From: Mucilaginibacter sp.
Lineage (GTDB): Bacteria; Bacteroidota; Bacteroidia; Sphingobacteriales; Sphingobacteriaceae
Reading direction: 5' to 3'
Assembly (NCBI GenBank): GCA_031292485.1
Contig: JARLHA010000003.1
Coordinates: 239,636-303,635 of the forward strand
DNA: 64,000 nucleotides
Part shown: positions 19,654-29,276 of the stretch, piece after piece
How the letters are laid out: each line of letters begins with the position of its first letter
How positions within the stretch are numbered: position 1 is the first letter of the stretch
Translations under genes and position numbers: made by a program
The notes under the pieces: generated by a model
Database searches by the model: none
What the model was told of the DNA's origin: nothing
Seen by the model: only the letters and a program-made list of their open reading frames with translations

Positions 19654-20691
19654 ATGATCCTTTTCAACAAAACAAAACAAATTTACCTATTTTTTTTAAC
19701 AGGCGTATTATTAAGCGCATGTGTCCATAAAAAGGTTGATGTAAGCAACATTCCGGTAAATGTAAAAATTGAACGTTTTGATAAGGAATTCGATGCGATG
19801 AAAACCAGGCCGATGGCGCAGCAGGCTGTTTACCTGCAAAAAAAATACGGACCATTTTACCATGATTTTATCGCAACGCTATTACAGGATAACCAGATCA
19901 ACACCACCGACACTGCTTATTTTGCTTTGTTACGCAAAATTTTTGTTACCAAAGATTATAACGACCTGAAACATGATATTGACTCAGTTTACCCCAACCT
20001 GGATAAACCCGAGGCCGAACTAACCGATGCTTTCAGGCACATTAAGTACTATTACCCCGATAAAAAACTGCCTGCTGTATATGCATTCGTTTCAGGATTT
20101 GAGACACCAATTATTACTGACAATGGCTTATATGGCATTGGGCTTGATTTATTCTTGGGCGCAAATTCAAGATTTTACCCGGCGCTAACGTCCGCATGGC
20201 CGCGCTACATGTCCCGCAATTTTAACGAACAGAACATTTGCCCGCGGCTAACTGAGGCGATAACGCGCGAAGACATGTTCCCCGAAAGCGATAGCAGCAA
20301 AACGCTGATGTCGAAAATGATTTATAACGGCAAGATCATGTATTTTATGGATCAGGTATTACCAGATGCAGCTGATACCCTTAAAATTGGTTATACCGAT
20401 GCACAGTTAAAATGGTGCCAGCAATTTGAATCGAAGATCTGGGCCTGGTTTATTGACCAGAACCTGCTTTACGAAAGCGATTACCAAAAAATACAAAAAT
20501 ACATTTCCGTAGCACCTTTTACGCCAGGGCTTGGCGAAAAAAACGAATCGGCGCCAAAACTGGCCATTTGGACGGGCTGGCAAATTGTACGAAGATATAT
20601 GGAAAAGCATCCTGATGTTACACTACAGCAGCTGATGGCGGATAATGATGCCCAGAAGATTTTAACGGAGTCGGATTATCACCCTAAATGA
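19654..20691 (+). CDS. gldB: Gliding motility lipoprotein GldB
   Basis: The 345-residue protein has a lipobox with Cys23 (GVLLSACVHKK) and then the GldB opening, VKIERFDKEFDAM. Later family-like segments include FYHDFIATLL and DLFLGANSRFYP, and the C-terminal part contains WTGWQIVRRYMEKHP. In Flavobacterium johnsoniae, GldB is needed for gliding and supports the T9SS/motility machinery, though its biochemical role is unclear. In this window it may serve the three T9SS cargo proteins. gldC, often adjacent, is not found directly downstream; the next gene is a small membrane protein on the other strand. Confidence 0.9.
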   Translation: MILFNKTKQIYLFFLTGVLLSACVHKKVDVSNIPVNVKIERFDKEFDAMKTRPMAQQAVYLQKKYGPFYHDFIATLLQDNQINTTDTAYFALLRKIFVTKDYNDLKHDIDSVYPNLDKPEAELTDAFRHIKYYYPDKKLPAVYAFVSGFETPIITDNGLYGIGLDLFLGANSRFYPALTSAWPRYMSRNFNEQNICPRLTEAITREDMFPESDSSKTLMSKMIYNGKIMYFMDQVLPDAADTLKIGYTDAQLKWCQQFESKIWAWFIDQNLLYESDYQKIQKYISVAPFTPGLGEKNESAPKLAIWTGWQIVRRYMEKHPDVTLQQLMADNDAQKILTESDYHPK

Positions 20692-20795
20692 AGTCGGGAG
20701 TCTTAAGTCAAAAGTCGGCAGACAGCAAAGAAAATAACGAAACAGGGAGCCAAAATGGTTTTTGACTTCAGACTACTGACTTAGAACTTAAGACT
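20692..20795. repeat. Heptad-word inverted repeat between convergent stop codons
   Basis: AGTC occurs at 20692, 20699, 20706 and 20713 with AGAC at 20720, all 7 bases apart. The complementary GACT then occurs at 20764, 20771, 20778 and 20792, with AACT at 20785. The two arms can pair into a long imperfect stem. The element fills the gap from the gldB stop to the stop of the small membrane protein gene, and may act as a bidirectional terminator. Confidence 0.85.
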
Positions 20796-20980
20796 TACTC
20801 CAGTATTCCAAAAACGCCTTTTAATGCGATTCCGACGCCGGTTATTAAAAGGATATTGGCAACAATATTATTGTATGGAAAATCGGCAAAACGAAGATAC
20901 ACACCAAAAAGGCCTATAATAATTGCAATGACGATAGTTATGTAGTGACGTTCGGAATTGGCGTTTTCAGTAGTGTTCAT
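20795..20980 (-). CDS. Small two-helix membrane protein of unknown function
   Basis: A start at 20980 (MNTTENANSERHYIT) gives a 61-residue protein. The longer start at 21007 is disfavoured because it overlaps the candidate -7 box (21005-21012). After a polar N-terminus there are two probable transmembrane segments (YITIVIAIIIGLFGVYLRF and IVANILLITGVGIALKGVF). I recognise no domain; similar tiny membrane proteins are common in Sphingobacteriaceae. The 3' end abuts the heptad inverted repeat. Confidence 0.7.
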   Translation of the reverse strand: MNTTENANSERHYITIVIAIIIGLFGVYLRFADFPYNNIVANILLITGVGIALKGVFGILE

Positions 20981-21004
20981 TTTTTGCTGATTTTTTTTGT
21001 TGGG

Positions 21005-21012
21005 CAAAAATA
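21005..21012 (-). promoter_or_regulatory. Candidate -7 box (TATTTTTG) for the small membrane protein gene
   Basis: The minus strand reads TATTTTTG, matching TAnnTTTG, 24 bases before the ATG at 20980. It decides between the two possible starts of that gene. Confidence 0.5.
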
Positions 21013-21063
21013 TAAATGTTTACCGAATTGTTAAAATTTAATTGGTTGATTGAGTTAGATTAA

Positions 21064-21120
21064 GTTGATCAGGTGAGTAGTTATTGATCGTCACTAAATT
21101 TAACTACTCACCTGATCAAC
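21064..21120. repeat. Perfect 20-bp inverted repeat (TTGATCAGGTGAG type)
   Basis: Arm 21064-21083 is exactly complementary to 21101-21120, with a 17-base loop. It lies just past the stop of the frameshifted DUF4349 gene and shares the words TTGAT and GGTGAGTAG with the element at 42807-42904. A transcription-ending or mRNA-stabilising role is inferred. Confidence 0.85.
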
Positions 21121-21124
21121 CCGA

Positions 21125-21990
21125 TCAACCTTTAACTAACGCATTTCTTTTAAAATAGCTGATCGCCAGCCAAATTACAAGACCGATAGGTATCAATATC
21201 CAAAAGTTAGAGATGCCAATCAATATCTCTACAAATACATTCCAGCCAGTCTCAAATGACCTACCGAAACGCGTTGAAACAGGTTGCTGGTAATCCGCCA
21301 GGTTATTATCAGCCATCATGTGTTTGTTAACTGCATTGGATTCATAAAAACTAAGCATAACTGTGCTCAATTTAACTGAGTCGTCAATTTTAAGATTGTT
21401 AATTTGCTGATCGACCATGTTGTTTTTAAAGGCCAGCAAGTTATCCGGATCTTTTTTATTGACGGATGTTTTCTTTTGCGCGTCCACCAATTCGTTTTGA
21501 TTTTTAAGTTTAAGCCGGGTGGAAAGGTAATCCAACGATTTATCAGTAACATCCATTTTCTGATCATTTACGCGGATCCCCATCTGAGCTACCTTGTTCA
21601 GGAAACCCACCAGGCTGGCGGGAGGTATCTTAACGGTCATCTCTGCGGTTGAATTAACCAGGGTAACTCTCATGACAGAATCATCGCTTTTACGCACATC
21701 TATGCTATCCCCTGTAGTTGAGCGCATGATATGGTGAATTACCTGGCCGCCATAGCTTTGTGTAAGTGCGGCAATCTGTTCTGTTGTTTGCCGCACACTC
21801 TTTACCTGGAAATTTATTTCGGCCGTTTTCACCACTTTAGGGTGATTTTGAATAGTATCGCTATGAATATAACCTTTGCTTCATTCATTACTTCTTTTGT
21901 GGTATCAGCGCTTTCAGCAGAGCCACTTTTACCTTTGCATGCGCATAGCAGTGCCAGTCCCGCAAGCGGGATCAAAAATTTTGTTTTCAT
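21125..21990 (-). pseudogene. DUF4349 lipoprotein gene broken by a one-base frameshift
   Basis: The downstream frame (start-less, from about 21835) encodes a DUF4349 domain and a C-terminal membrane helix. A lipoprotein leader identical in style to the neighbour's (MKTKFLIPLAGLALLCACKG, Cys18) starts at 21990 in another frame. That leader frame reads into a stop shortly after. Adding one A in the GCAAAGG run (plus-strand 21873-21879) would join the frames as NEAKGYIHSDTIQNHPK and then VVKTAEINF. This predicts an intact ancestral protein of about 288 residues, nearly the length of the 285-residue paralogue next door. It could be a true pseudogene, a slippage-switched gene or an assembly error. 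Confidence 0.82.
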
Positions 21991-22083
21991 GATTTGCAGG
22001 GATTGGTTATGGAAACCTTTAACTATTAAAAGGTAAACGGATTAGGAATTTATTTATTGAATTGTTTGTGTTGTTTTGCTGGG

Positions 22084-22941
22084 TCAGACTTTAGCGGGTG
22101 CGATCATCTTCTTATTCCGGTAGGTTCGCACCAGCACCCAAACGCCAATTCCTGCTAAAATAAATACCCAAAGGTTGGCCATACCGATAATAACATCCAC
22201 AAATATGCCCCATCCATTTTCAATAGCCATCGCCAGGCGCTTGAAAAAGGGAAGATTATAGGCCGATGGGTCGTCATTTGCTATTACTTCCTTATTAATG
22301 GTATTGCTTTGATAAAAGCTTAGGGTAACAATGCTGTTTTTAACCGCGTCATCAATCTGCCGGTTGCCGATCTGCTGGTCTATCATATCATCCTTTAAAT
22401 TTAACACATCTTCAGGCTTTTTGATGATAACCTTTCCTTTCTTTTGCTGGCTTACCAGTTCGGCCCTGCTTTTAAGTTTCAGCTGCGCCGAAAGATAATC
22501 GAGCGACTTATCCGTAATATCCATACTGCGATCGTTCACATAAATACCTAAATGGCCAACCTGGTTCAAAAACTCATCCAGTTTTGTTGACGGTATCTTC
22601 ACCGTCATTTCGGCGGTAGTATTAAAGGCAGTCACCCGCATAACGGAATCATTGCTGATCCGGATATCCTCACTTCGTTCAGCCGTCGATCCCATCTGGT
22701 GATGGATCACCATACCATTAATACTATTTGTAAGCGCCGAAATGTGTTCAGCGATTTGCTGCACATTTTTCACCTTGAAACGGATGCCGGCCGTTTTTAC
22801 CAGTTTTGGACCGGAAACTGAATCTTTACTAAGCATATCGGCGCTGCTGCTGTTATTCACAACCTCGTAACTGCCCGATTTGCCTTTGCATGCGCAAAGA
22901 AAAGCCAGCCCCGCAAGCGGGATTAAAAATTTTGTTTTCAT
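22084..22941 (-). CDS. DUF4349 domain lipoprotein
   Basis: The 285-residue protein has a lipoprotein signal (MKTKFLIPLAGLAFLCACKG, Cys18). An extracytoplasmic DUF4349 domain follows (VKTAGIRFKVKNVQQIAEHI, then DSVMRVTAFNTTAEMTVKIP and DITDKSLDYLSAQLKLKSR). A C-terminal transmembrane helix (LWVFILAGIGVWVLV) and a basic tail end the protein. The middle part is probably helical or coiled coil. DUF4349 has no established function known to me. The preceding gene on this strand is a close paralogue that has suffered a frameshift, so this copy may be the only working one here. Confidence 0.85.
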   Translation of the reverse strand: MKTKFLIPLAGLAFLCACKGKSGSYEVVNNSSSADMLSKDSVSGPKLVKTAGIRFKVKNVQQIAEHISALTNSINGMVIHHQMGSTAERSEDIRISNDSVMRVTAFNTTAEMTVKIPSTKLDEFLNQVGHLGIYVNDRSMDITDKSLDYLSAQLKLKSRAELVSQQKKGKVIIKKPEDVLNLKDDMIDQQIGNRQIDDAVKNSIVTLSFYQSNTINKEVIANDDPSAYNLPFFKRLAMAIENGWGIFVDVIIGMANLWVFILAGIGVWVLVRTYRNKKMIAPAKV

Positions 22942-23409
22942 GTTTTTTGGATTTTATATTGATACCCATTGATGCCAAAAGGTAACCCTTGGGGATATTT
23001 GGCTATTAATTTGTTACATTAAGCAAGGAAAATGGGAGGGTAGTTGACTCTGTTACTGCATCGCCCTAAACAATGTTCACAATTTAAAATTCTTTATATA
23101 ACCAAGTTTTATGCCAACATATATTGTTTGCCAATTAATGTGACGAACATCATTTTTCGAACTAAATTCAGGGACACTTAATTTTATACATTTAATTGAA
23201 TAATTCTTTAATTTAGCGTTGTTATAAACAAATTTAACCTGCACAATAATATTATTTAGAATTATTATAAATTATATATTGGCGTCATTTGTTTGTCAGT
23301 GATACTGTAATAAATTATACTTTTGTGACTGAAAAATTCGGATATATCATACATCTCCGCGTGAATTACAATCATTAATATAGAAAATTATTTAGTATAA
23401 ATACACTTT
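22942..23409. other. 468-bp divergent intergenic region before the respiratory operon
   Basis: This AT-rich region lies between the leftward DUF4349 gene and rightward actA. Apart from the actA promoter near 23292-23325, I see no gene, RNA or strong hairpin. The long space suits a regulated promoter for the large operon, but no operator can be named. Confidence 0.5.
23292..23325 (+). promoter_or_regulatory. Candidate promoter of the act/cox respiratory operon
   Basis: TTTG at 23292-23295 and TACTTTTG at 23318-23325 are separated by 22 bases, close to the Bacteroidota TTTG/TAnnTTTG arrangement. Transcription would start near 23332, giving a leader of about 78 bases before actA. Confidence 0.6.
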
Positions 23410-24687
23410 ATGAGGAGTTTCTCATTGCTTTTTAAACAATTTTCAAGGTCGGTTTTAGTGGTTGCCGGTTTTGCTTTTTTAGGAACCTCTGCTTTCGCAC
23501 AGGGGGACGCCGCTAAGGGCGAAGCCATATTTAAAGCCAAGTGTACCACCTGCCACGCCGTTGACAGGCTGGTGATCGGCCCGGCTTTAGGCCCGCAACT
23601 TAACATTGAAACAGATGACAAGTTTCTGACCAAATGGATCCAGAATAACCAGACATTAATTGCGGCAAAGGATCCAAAAGCGTTGGCTATTTACAACAAG
23701 TTCAACCAGGCGGGCATGACCGTTTTTGCAGATCTGTCTGACGGTGATGTCGCTAATATATTAACTTATGTGCGCACCACTTACAAAGCGATGCAATCGG
23801 CACCTAAAACCGCTGTAGGAGGACCCGCTGCTGAGTCAGGCCCGAGCAACATGGTTATTTTCGCTTTGATCGGCGTTATCATCCTTGCATTTGTAATCAT
23901 CCTTGTTTTAAACAAGGTGGTTAGCACACTTGAAAGGTTACTTCTTAAAAACAAAGAGCTGTTGGTAGCAGAACCTATTGCGGAAGCAGCCCCGGTTGAC
24001 CGTATGGCAACTGTCAAAAAACTCGCTAAAAATAAAAAGCTGGTGTTTTTCGTACTGCTGTGCGGTACATTAGCACTTGGCAGCTGGACATGGGTTACCC
24101 TTTGGACTACCAACGTTCACCAGGGTTACCAGCCGGTACAACCTATCAAATTCCCGCACGACCTGCATGCAGGCGCAATGAAAATTGAATGCCAGTACTG
24201 TCACTCAGGCGCTTACAAATCAAAAAATGCATCTATCCCGTCATTAAATGTTTGTATGAACTGTCATAAAACAATTGACCGCCTGAAGGGTGCTGCAACA
24301 CCATCGCTTGAGATCGCAAAAATCTATGATGCCCTGGGATACGATCCCGCCACCCAGAAATATGATACCACCAAGGCCAGGCCAATTCAATGGATCCGTG
24401 TCCACAACCTGCCCGACTTCGCTTACTTCAACCACTCACAGCACGTAAAGGTTGCAGGTTTAAAATGTCAGACCTGCCACGGCCAGGTTCAGGAAATGAA
24501 AGAAGTTTACCAATACTCTCCATTAACAATGAAATGGTGTATACAATGCCACAAACGTACCAACGTAAATATGAAAGGCAATGCATATTATGAGAAAATG
24601 GAAGCAGTACACGATTTGATTAAAGCTGGCAAACCGGTAACAGAAGCCGCTATGGGCGGTATCGAGTGCGGCAAATGCCACTATTAA
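23410..24687 (+). CDS. actA: Alternative Complex III subunit ActA, multihaem cytochrome c with N-terminal monohaem domain
   Basis: ActA carries electrons within Alternative Complex III, which oxidises quinol and reduces cytochrome c in place of the bc1 complex. After a signal peptide (residues 1-30) comes a monohaem cytochrome c domain with CTTCH at 45-49. A membrane segment (MVIFALIGVIILAFVIILVL) and another near 225 follow. The C-terminal part has five more haem sites: CQYCH 261, CMNCH 282, CQTCH 353, CIQCH 377 and CGKCH 420. The six-haem layout is the fusion form I associate with Bacteroidota. It is the first gene of the act operon and is followed 41 bases later by actB. Confidence 0.93.
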   Translation: MRSFSLLFKQFSRSVLVVAGFAFLGTSAFAQGDAAKGEAIFKAKCTTCHAVDRLVIGPALGPQLNIETDDKFLTKWIQNNQTLIAAKDPKALAIYNKFNQAGMTVFADLSDGDVANILTYVRTTYKAMQSAPKTAVGGPAAESGPSNMVIFALIGVIILAFVIILVLNKVVSTLERLLLKNKELLVAEPIAEAAPVDRMATVKKLAKNKKLVFFVLLCGTLALGSWTWVTLWTTNVHQGYQPVQPIKFPHDLHAGAMKIECQYCHSGAYKSKNASIPSLNVCMNCHKTIDRLKGAATPSLEIAKIYDALGYDPATQKYDTTKARPIQWIRVHNLPDFAYFNHSQHVKVAGLKCQTCHGQVQEMKEVYQYSPLTMKWCIQCHKRTNVNMKGNAYYEKMEAVHDLIKAGKPVTEAAMGGIECGKCHY

Positions 24688-24728
24688 TAATTTGATTAAA
24701 ACTTATCATTACAGTTTATTTAGCTTAA

Positions 24729-27700
24729 ATGGATAGCAATAAAAAATACTGGAAAGGTTTAGAAGAGCTGAACAAAACCCCGGAATTTGTTGAATTGAAC
24801 AAACACGAATTTGCGGAGCCTATTCCAATCGAAGATGTTTTAACAGGAGGCGGTTTAGAAGGAAGAACACCGCGCCGCGACTTTTTAAAAGCAGTAGGCT
24901 TTGGCGTGGGTGCTGTAACACTTGCAGCTTGTCAAAAAGTGCCTGTTCATAAATCCATACCCTATTTAATAAAACCAGAGGAAGTTACCCCAGGTATAGC
25001 CAATTACTACGCCTCGACATTAGAAGGTCAGGCTATTTTGGTAAAAACCCGTGAGGGACGGCCGATCAAAATAGAAGGTAACCCTAACGACATTATTGGT
25101 AAAGGCGGCTTAAGTGCAAGAGCACAGGCTTCTGTACTCGACCTATATGATGTTACCCGCCTAAAAAACCCGTTGAAAGATAACGGTGATTACGGATGGG
25201 AACAAACCGATAGCTTTGTTAAAAGCGAACTTGAAGCCATTAAAACTGCAGGCAAAAAAATACGCCTGATCACTTCAACTATTACCAGCCCTTCATCACT
25301 GGGTGTAATTGCTGATTTCCTGGCGGCCTATCCAACTGCAAAACACATTAACTATGATGCGGTATCCTATACTGGCATCATCCAGGGCAACCAGAACAGC
25401 TTCGGCAAATCGGTGTTGCCACATTATAACTTTGATAAAGCGGATGTAATTGTAAGTTTCGGCGCTGACTTTTTGGGTACATGGATTTCACCTGTTGAAT
25501 TCATCAGGCAGTATGTACAAAACAGGAACAACAAATCGCTGGAGGCTAAAAAAATGTCCCGCCACATCCAGTTCGAAACCTCGATGAGCGTAACAGGCAC
25601 CAATGCCGATGTTCGTATCCCGATAAAACCATCTGAAGAAGGCGTTGCGCTGCTTAATTTATACAATGCAATTTCAGGCACTACTTTGCCGGGAAGCCAG
25701 AAACTAACAAACAATCCAATTGCAGATAAAGCTTTAACGCTTGTTGCGAAAGAATTACTGCAAGCTAAAGGTAAAGCCCTGGTGGTTGCAGGTTCAAATG
25801 ATGTAGCTACTCAAATATTGGTTAACGCTATCAACTCCTTGTTAGGCAGCTATGGCAAGACCATAGATCTGGACAATCCATCGAAACAATTTGCAGGCAA
25901 TGATGCAGAATTTGCAGAATTTGTAGGCGAGATGAATAGTGGCGATGTTGGTGCTGTATTTTTCCTGAATGCTAACCCTGTTTATGATTATTACAAAAGC
26001 AGCGATGTTGTTAATGGACTGAAGAAAGTGCGTTTAAAAGTATCTTTCTCTGATAAAAACGAAGAAACTGCTGCGCTTTGTAATATTATCGCTCCAAATC
26101 ATCACTACCTTGAATCATGGGGTGATGACAATGCACTTGAAGGATATTATACTATTTTACAACCAACCATAAACCCTGTTTATGATACCCGCCAGGCTGA
26201 ACAAAGCCTGATGATATGGTCTGGAAGCACAGTAAAAGATTATTATACCTATGTACGCAACACCTGGGATAAATCGCTTCTTGCAAAAGGCGGGTTATCC
26301 GGACAGGCAGGTTGGGAAAAATTATTACAAACCGGTTTTGTACAAACTGTTCCTGTCGCCGCAGGCAACTATTCTTTCTCCTACGGTTTGGATAGTGTTG
26401 CACAAAAAATACTGGATCACAGCAAAGAACTTACTGCCGATGGCAGCAAAGTTGAATTGCAGCTTTATCAAAAAGTATCCATGCGCGATGGTAAAAGAGC
26501 CAACAACCCATGGTTGCAGGAATTGCCAGACCCGGTTAGCAAAACTACCTGGGACAATTACGCCAATGTGTCGCCTGCCGATATGAGGAAATGGGGCTGG
26601 CAAGACGGCGATGTTGTAAAAATTGACGCAAACGGTTATTCCATAAACTTGCCGGTATTATCACAACCAGGTCAGGCACAGGGCACTATCTCGGTAGCTG
26701 TTGGCTATGGCCGCACAATTGCCGGTCCGGTTGGCGACAATGTAGGTAAAAACGCATTTCCTTTCCATACCCTGCGTAACAATACATTACAAACAAGTGT
26801 TGTTGCTGCTTTAACTGCCACCGGTACTAATTCTCCGCTGGCGCAAACGCAAACACACCACTCTATTGAAGGGCGTAACAGTATTATAAAAGAAGCAACC
26901 TTTACTGAATATATTAAAAACCCCGGCGCACGTACCGGTAAAGAAGAGGATCATAAAGTATATAACCTTTGGGACAATTATGAGCACCCTACCTATAACT
27001 GGGTAATGGCAATTGACCTTAACGCATGTACCGGTTGTGGTGCTTGCGTGGTTGCCTGCAGCGCTGAAAATAATGTACCGGTTGTTGGTAAAGATGAAGT
27101 TCACCGCCGTCGCGAAATGCACTGGATTCGTATCGACCGTTATTACAGCTTTAATGATAATGGCGACAATGGTGGTACCACACGTGAACACGAAATTGCC
27201 AAACTTAACGATCTGGACCACGTAAAGGTAGTTTACCAGCCGATGCTTTGCCAGCACTGTGACCACGCCCCTTGCGAAACTGTTTGCCCGGTATTAGCTA
27301 CCGTACACTCTTCAGAAGGATTAAACCATATGGCTTATAACCGTTGCATTGGTACACGTTATTGCGCCAACAACTGTCCATACAAAGTTCGCCGTTTCAA
27401 CTGGTTTAACTATTGGAATGATGCCCGTTTTGAAAATTACTTACAGGGCGATCATACCCAACTGGTACTTAACCCAGATGTTACAACCCGTTTCCGCGGT
27501 GTAATGGAAAAATGCTCAATGTGTATCCAGCGCATCCAGGCAGGTAAACTGAAAGCAAAAATAGAAAAACGCCCGCTTAAAGATGGTGATGTAAAAGTCG
27601 CCTGCCAGCAAACATGCCCTGCAAATGCAATAGTATTCGGCGACGGAAATGATCCTGAATCAGAAGTTTCAAAAGCTTTGAAGAGCGAAAGAACTTATTA

Positions 27701-27779
27701 CGTTTTGGAAGAGTTGGGTGTACAGCCGGGAGTAGGTTACCAGGTAAAAGTTAGAAATATATCTGAATTAGAAGCTTAA
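24729..27779 (+). CDS. actB: Alternative Complex III iron-sulfur subunit ActB
   Basis: ActB is the large periplasmic Fe-S subunit of Alternative Complex III. The 1016-residue protein has a Tat-like motif (RRDFLKAVGFGVG, Arg49-Arg50). A long molybdopterin-oxidoreductase-like domain follows, which in this family lacks the cofactor. A C-terminal ferredoxin-like domain from about residue 767 has Cys clusters CTGCGACVVAC, CQHCDHAPCETVCP, CIGTRYCANNCP and CSMCIQRIQAGK/CQQTCP. These would bind several Fe-S clusters that feed electrons to the haem subunits. It lies 25 bases before actC and is clearly co-transcribed. Confidence 0.94.
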   Translation: MDSNKKYWKGLEELNKTPEFVELNKHEFAEPIPIEDVLTGGGLEGRTPRRDFLKAVGFGVGAVTLAACQKVPVHKSIPYLIKPEEVTPGIANYYASTLEGQAILVKTREGRPIKIEGNPNDIIGKGGLSARAQASVLDLYDVTRLKNPLKDNGDYGWEQTDSFVKSELEAIKTAGKKIRLITSTITSPSSLGVIADFLAAYPTAKHINYDAVSYTGIIQGNQNSFGKSVLPHYNFDKADVIVSFGADFLGTWISPVEFIRQYVQNRNNKSLEAKKMSRHIQFETSMSVTGTNADVRIPIKPSEEGVALLNLYNAISGTTLPGSQKLTNNPIADKALTLVAKELLQAKGKALVVAGSNDVATQILVNAINSLLGSYGKTIDLDNPSKQFAGNDAEFAEFVGEMNSGDVGAVFFLNANPVYDYYKSSDVVNGLKKVRLKVSFSDKNEETAALCNIIAPNHHYLESWGDDNALEGYYTILQPTINPVYDTRQAEQSLMIWSGSTVKDYYTYVRNTWDKSLLAKGGLSGQAGWEKLLQTGFVQTVPVAAGNYSFSYGLDSVAQKILDHSKELTADGSKVELQLYQKVSMRDGKRANNPWLQELPDPVSKTTWDNYANVSPADMRKWGWQDGDVVKIDANGYSINLPVLSQPGQAQGTISVAVGYGRTIAGPVGDNVGKNAFPFHTLRNNTLQTSVVAALTATGTNSPLAQTQTHHSIEGRNSIIKEATFTEYIKNPGARTGKEEDHKVYNLWDNYEHPTYNWVMAIDLNACTGCGACVVACSAENNVPVVGKDEVHRRREMHWIRIDRYYSFNDNGDNGGTTREHEIAKLNDLDHVKVVYQPMLCQHCDHAPCETVCPVLATVHSSEGLNHMAYNRCIGTRYCANNCPYKVRRFNWFNYWNDARFENYLQGDHTQLVLNPDVTTRFRGVMEKCSMCIQRIQAGKLKAKIEKRPLKDGDVKVACQQTCPANAIVFGDGNDPESEVSKALKSERTYYVLEELGVQPGVGYQVKVRNISELEA

Positions 27780-27804
27780 TTAATTACAAGAGAGATTATA
27801 AAAT

Positions 27805-29274
27805 ATGGCATCTCATAGTGAATCAATAATAAGAGAACCGTTAATTACAGGCAAAGACATCACCTATGCCCAAATTACTAACGATGTTCTTCGCCCAGTA
27901 GAAAATATGCCGGGAAAAGCCTGGTGGATAGGCTTTGTGGTGGCTGTTTTAGGGGCTTGCCTTTGGTTATTTTCTGTTAGCTGGACCTTTTGGTATGGTA
28001 TAGGCGAGTGGGGCCTTAACAAAACAGTAGGTTGGGCCTGGGATATTACAGGTTTCGTTTGGTGGGTAGGTATTGGTCACGCTGGTACGCTTATCTCGGC
28101 GATCTTGCTGCTGTTCCGTCAAAACTGGCGTAACTCCATCAACCGTTCTGCCGAAGCGATGACTATTTTCGCGGTAATCTGCGCGGCTTCGTATATCGTT
28201 TGTCACATGGGTCGCCCATGGATGTTTGTTTATTCGTTACCATTACCAAATACCTACACGCTTTGGGTTAACTTTAACTCACCCTTGATCTGGGACGTAT
28301 TCGCAATATCAACCTATTTCTCGGTATCATTAGTATTCTGGTACACAGGTTTGTTGCCCGATTTAGCTACGATACGTGACCGCGCTACTGGTTTACGCCG
28401 CAAAATTTATTCATTCTGCTCATTTGGTTGGACTGGATCAGTAAAAACATGGCAGCGTTTTGAAACCGTGTGTTTGATTCTGGCGGGTATTTCAACGCCG
28501 CTGGTACTTTCGGTTCACACTATCGTATCCATGGACTTCGCCACCTCGCTTGAACCGGGATGGCATACCACTATCTTCCCGCCTTACTTCGTTGCGGGTG
28601 CGATTTTCTCTGGCTTCGCGATGGTACAGACACTTTTACTGGTTACCCGTAAAGTGTTGGGCCTGGAGAATTACATCACCATGTTCCATATCGAGGCGAT
28701 GAATAAGATTATCCTTTTAACAGGATCGATCGTGGGTGTTGCTTATTTAACGGAATTCTTTATCGCCTTTTACTCAGGCGGCGAATACGAACAATATACT
28801 TTTCTTAACAGGTTCATCGGTCCTTACTGGTGGGCAGGTTGCATGATGTATGGTTGTAACGTACTGATGACCCAATTGATGTGGTTCAAATCAATCCGCA
28901 GAAATATCCCAATTGCATGGGTGTTATCTATCGTGGTGAACATCGGTATGTGGTTTGAAAGGTTTGTGATCATTGTTGTTTCCTTACACCGCGACTTTGT
29001 TCCTTCAAGCTGGGCAATGTTTTATCCAACCTGGGTTGACATGAGTATTTTTATCGGTTCAATAGGTTTGTTTTTCACTATGTTCCTGTTGTTTATAAGG
29101 GTATTACCTTCAATAGCAATGGCCGAAGTAAAACTGATCCTGAAGAGCTCAAGTGAACAGTCGAAGAAAAAATTGTTAGCCCATGGCGGATTGGATGAAG
29201 AACAGGTAGAATTTTATAAAGAGTCATTGGTGAAATTTGACAGCGTTGAGATAACTGATTACCAAAAAGCATAA
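27805..29274 (+). CDS. actC: Alternative Complex III membrane subunit ActC (NrfD-like)
   Basis: This 489-residue integral membrane protein of the NrfD/PsrC family has about ten transmembrane helices. It begins with the family phrase REPLITGKDITYAQITNDVLRPVE and contains GIGHAGTLISAILLLFRQ, typical of the quinol-binding core. With ActF it is thought to hold the quinol site and the proton path. It follows actB closely and is only 2 bases from actD, which indicates tight co-expression. The C-terminal ~50 residues are charged and cytoplasmic. Confidence 0.94.
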   Translation: MASHSESIIREPLITGKDITYAQITNDVLRPVENMPGKAWWIGFVVAVLGACLWLFSVSWTFWYGIGEWGLNKTVGWAWDITGFVWWVGIGHAGTLISAILLLFRQNWRNSINRSAEAMTIFAVICAASYIVCHMGRPWMFVYSLPLPNTYTLWVNFNSPLIWDVFAISTYFSVSLVFWYTGLLPDLATIRDRATGLRRKIYSFCSFGWTGSVKTWQRFETVCLILAGISTPLVLSVHTIVSMDFATSLEPGWHTTIFPPYFVAGAIFSGFAMVQTLLLVTRKVLGLENYITMFHIEAMNKIILLTGSIVGVAYLTEFFIAFYSGGEYEQYTFLNRFIGPYWWAGCMMYGCNVLMTQLMWFKSIRRNIPIAWVLSIVVNIGMWFERFVIIVVSLHRDFVPSSWAMFYPTWVDMSIFIGSIGLFFTMFLLFIRVLPSIAMAEVKLILKSSSEQSKKKLLAHGGLDEEQVEFYKESLVKFDSVEITDYQKA

Positions 29275-29276
29275 AA

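Noticed and set aside
26811..27266. 151-codon antisense frame inside actB
   Set aside because: It runs opposite the Fe-S cluster region of a certain gene, with no signal of its own.
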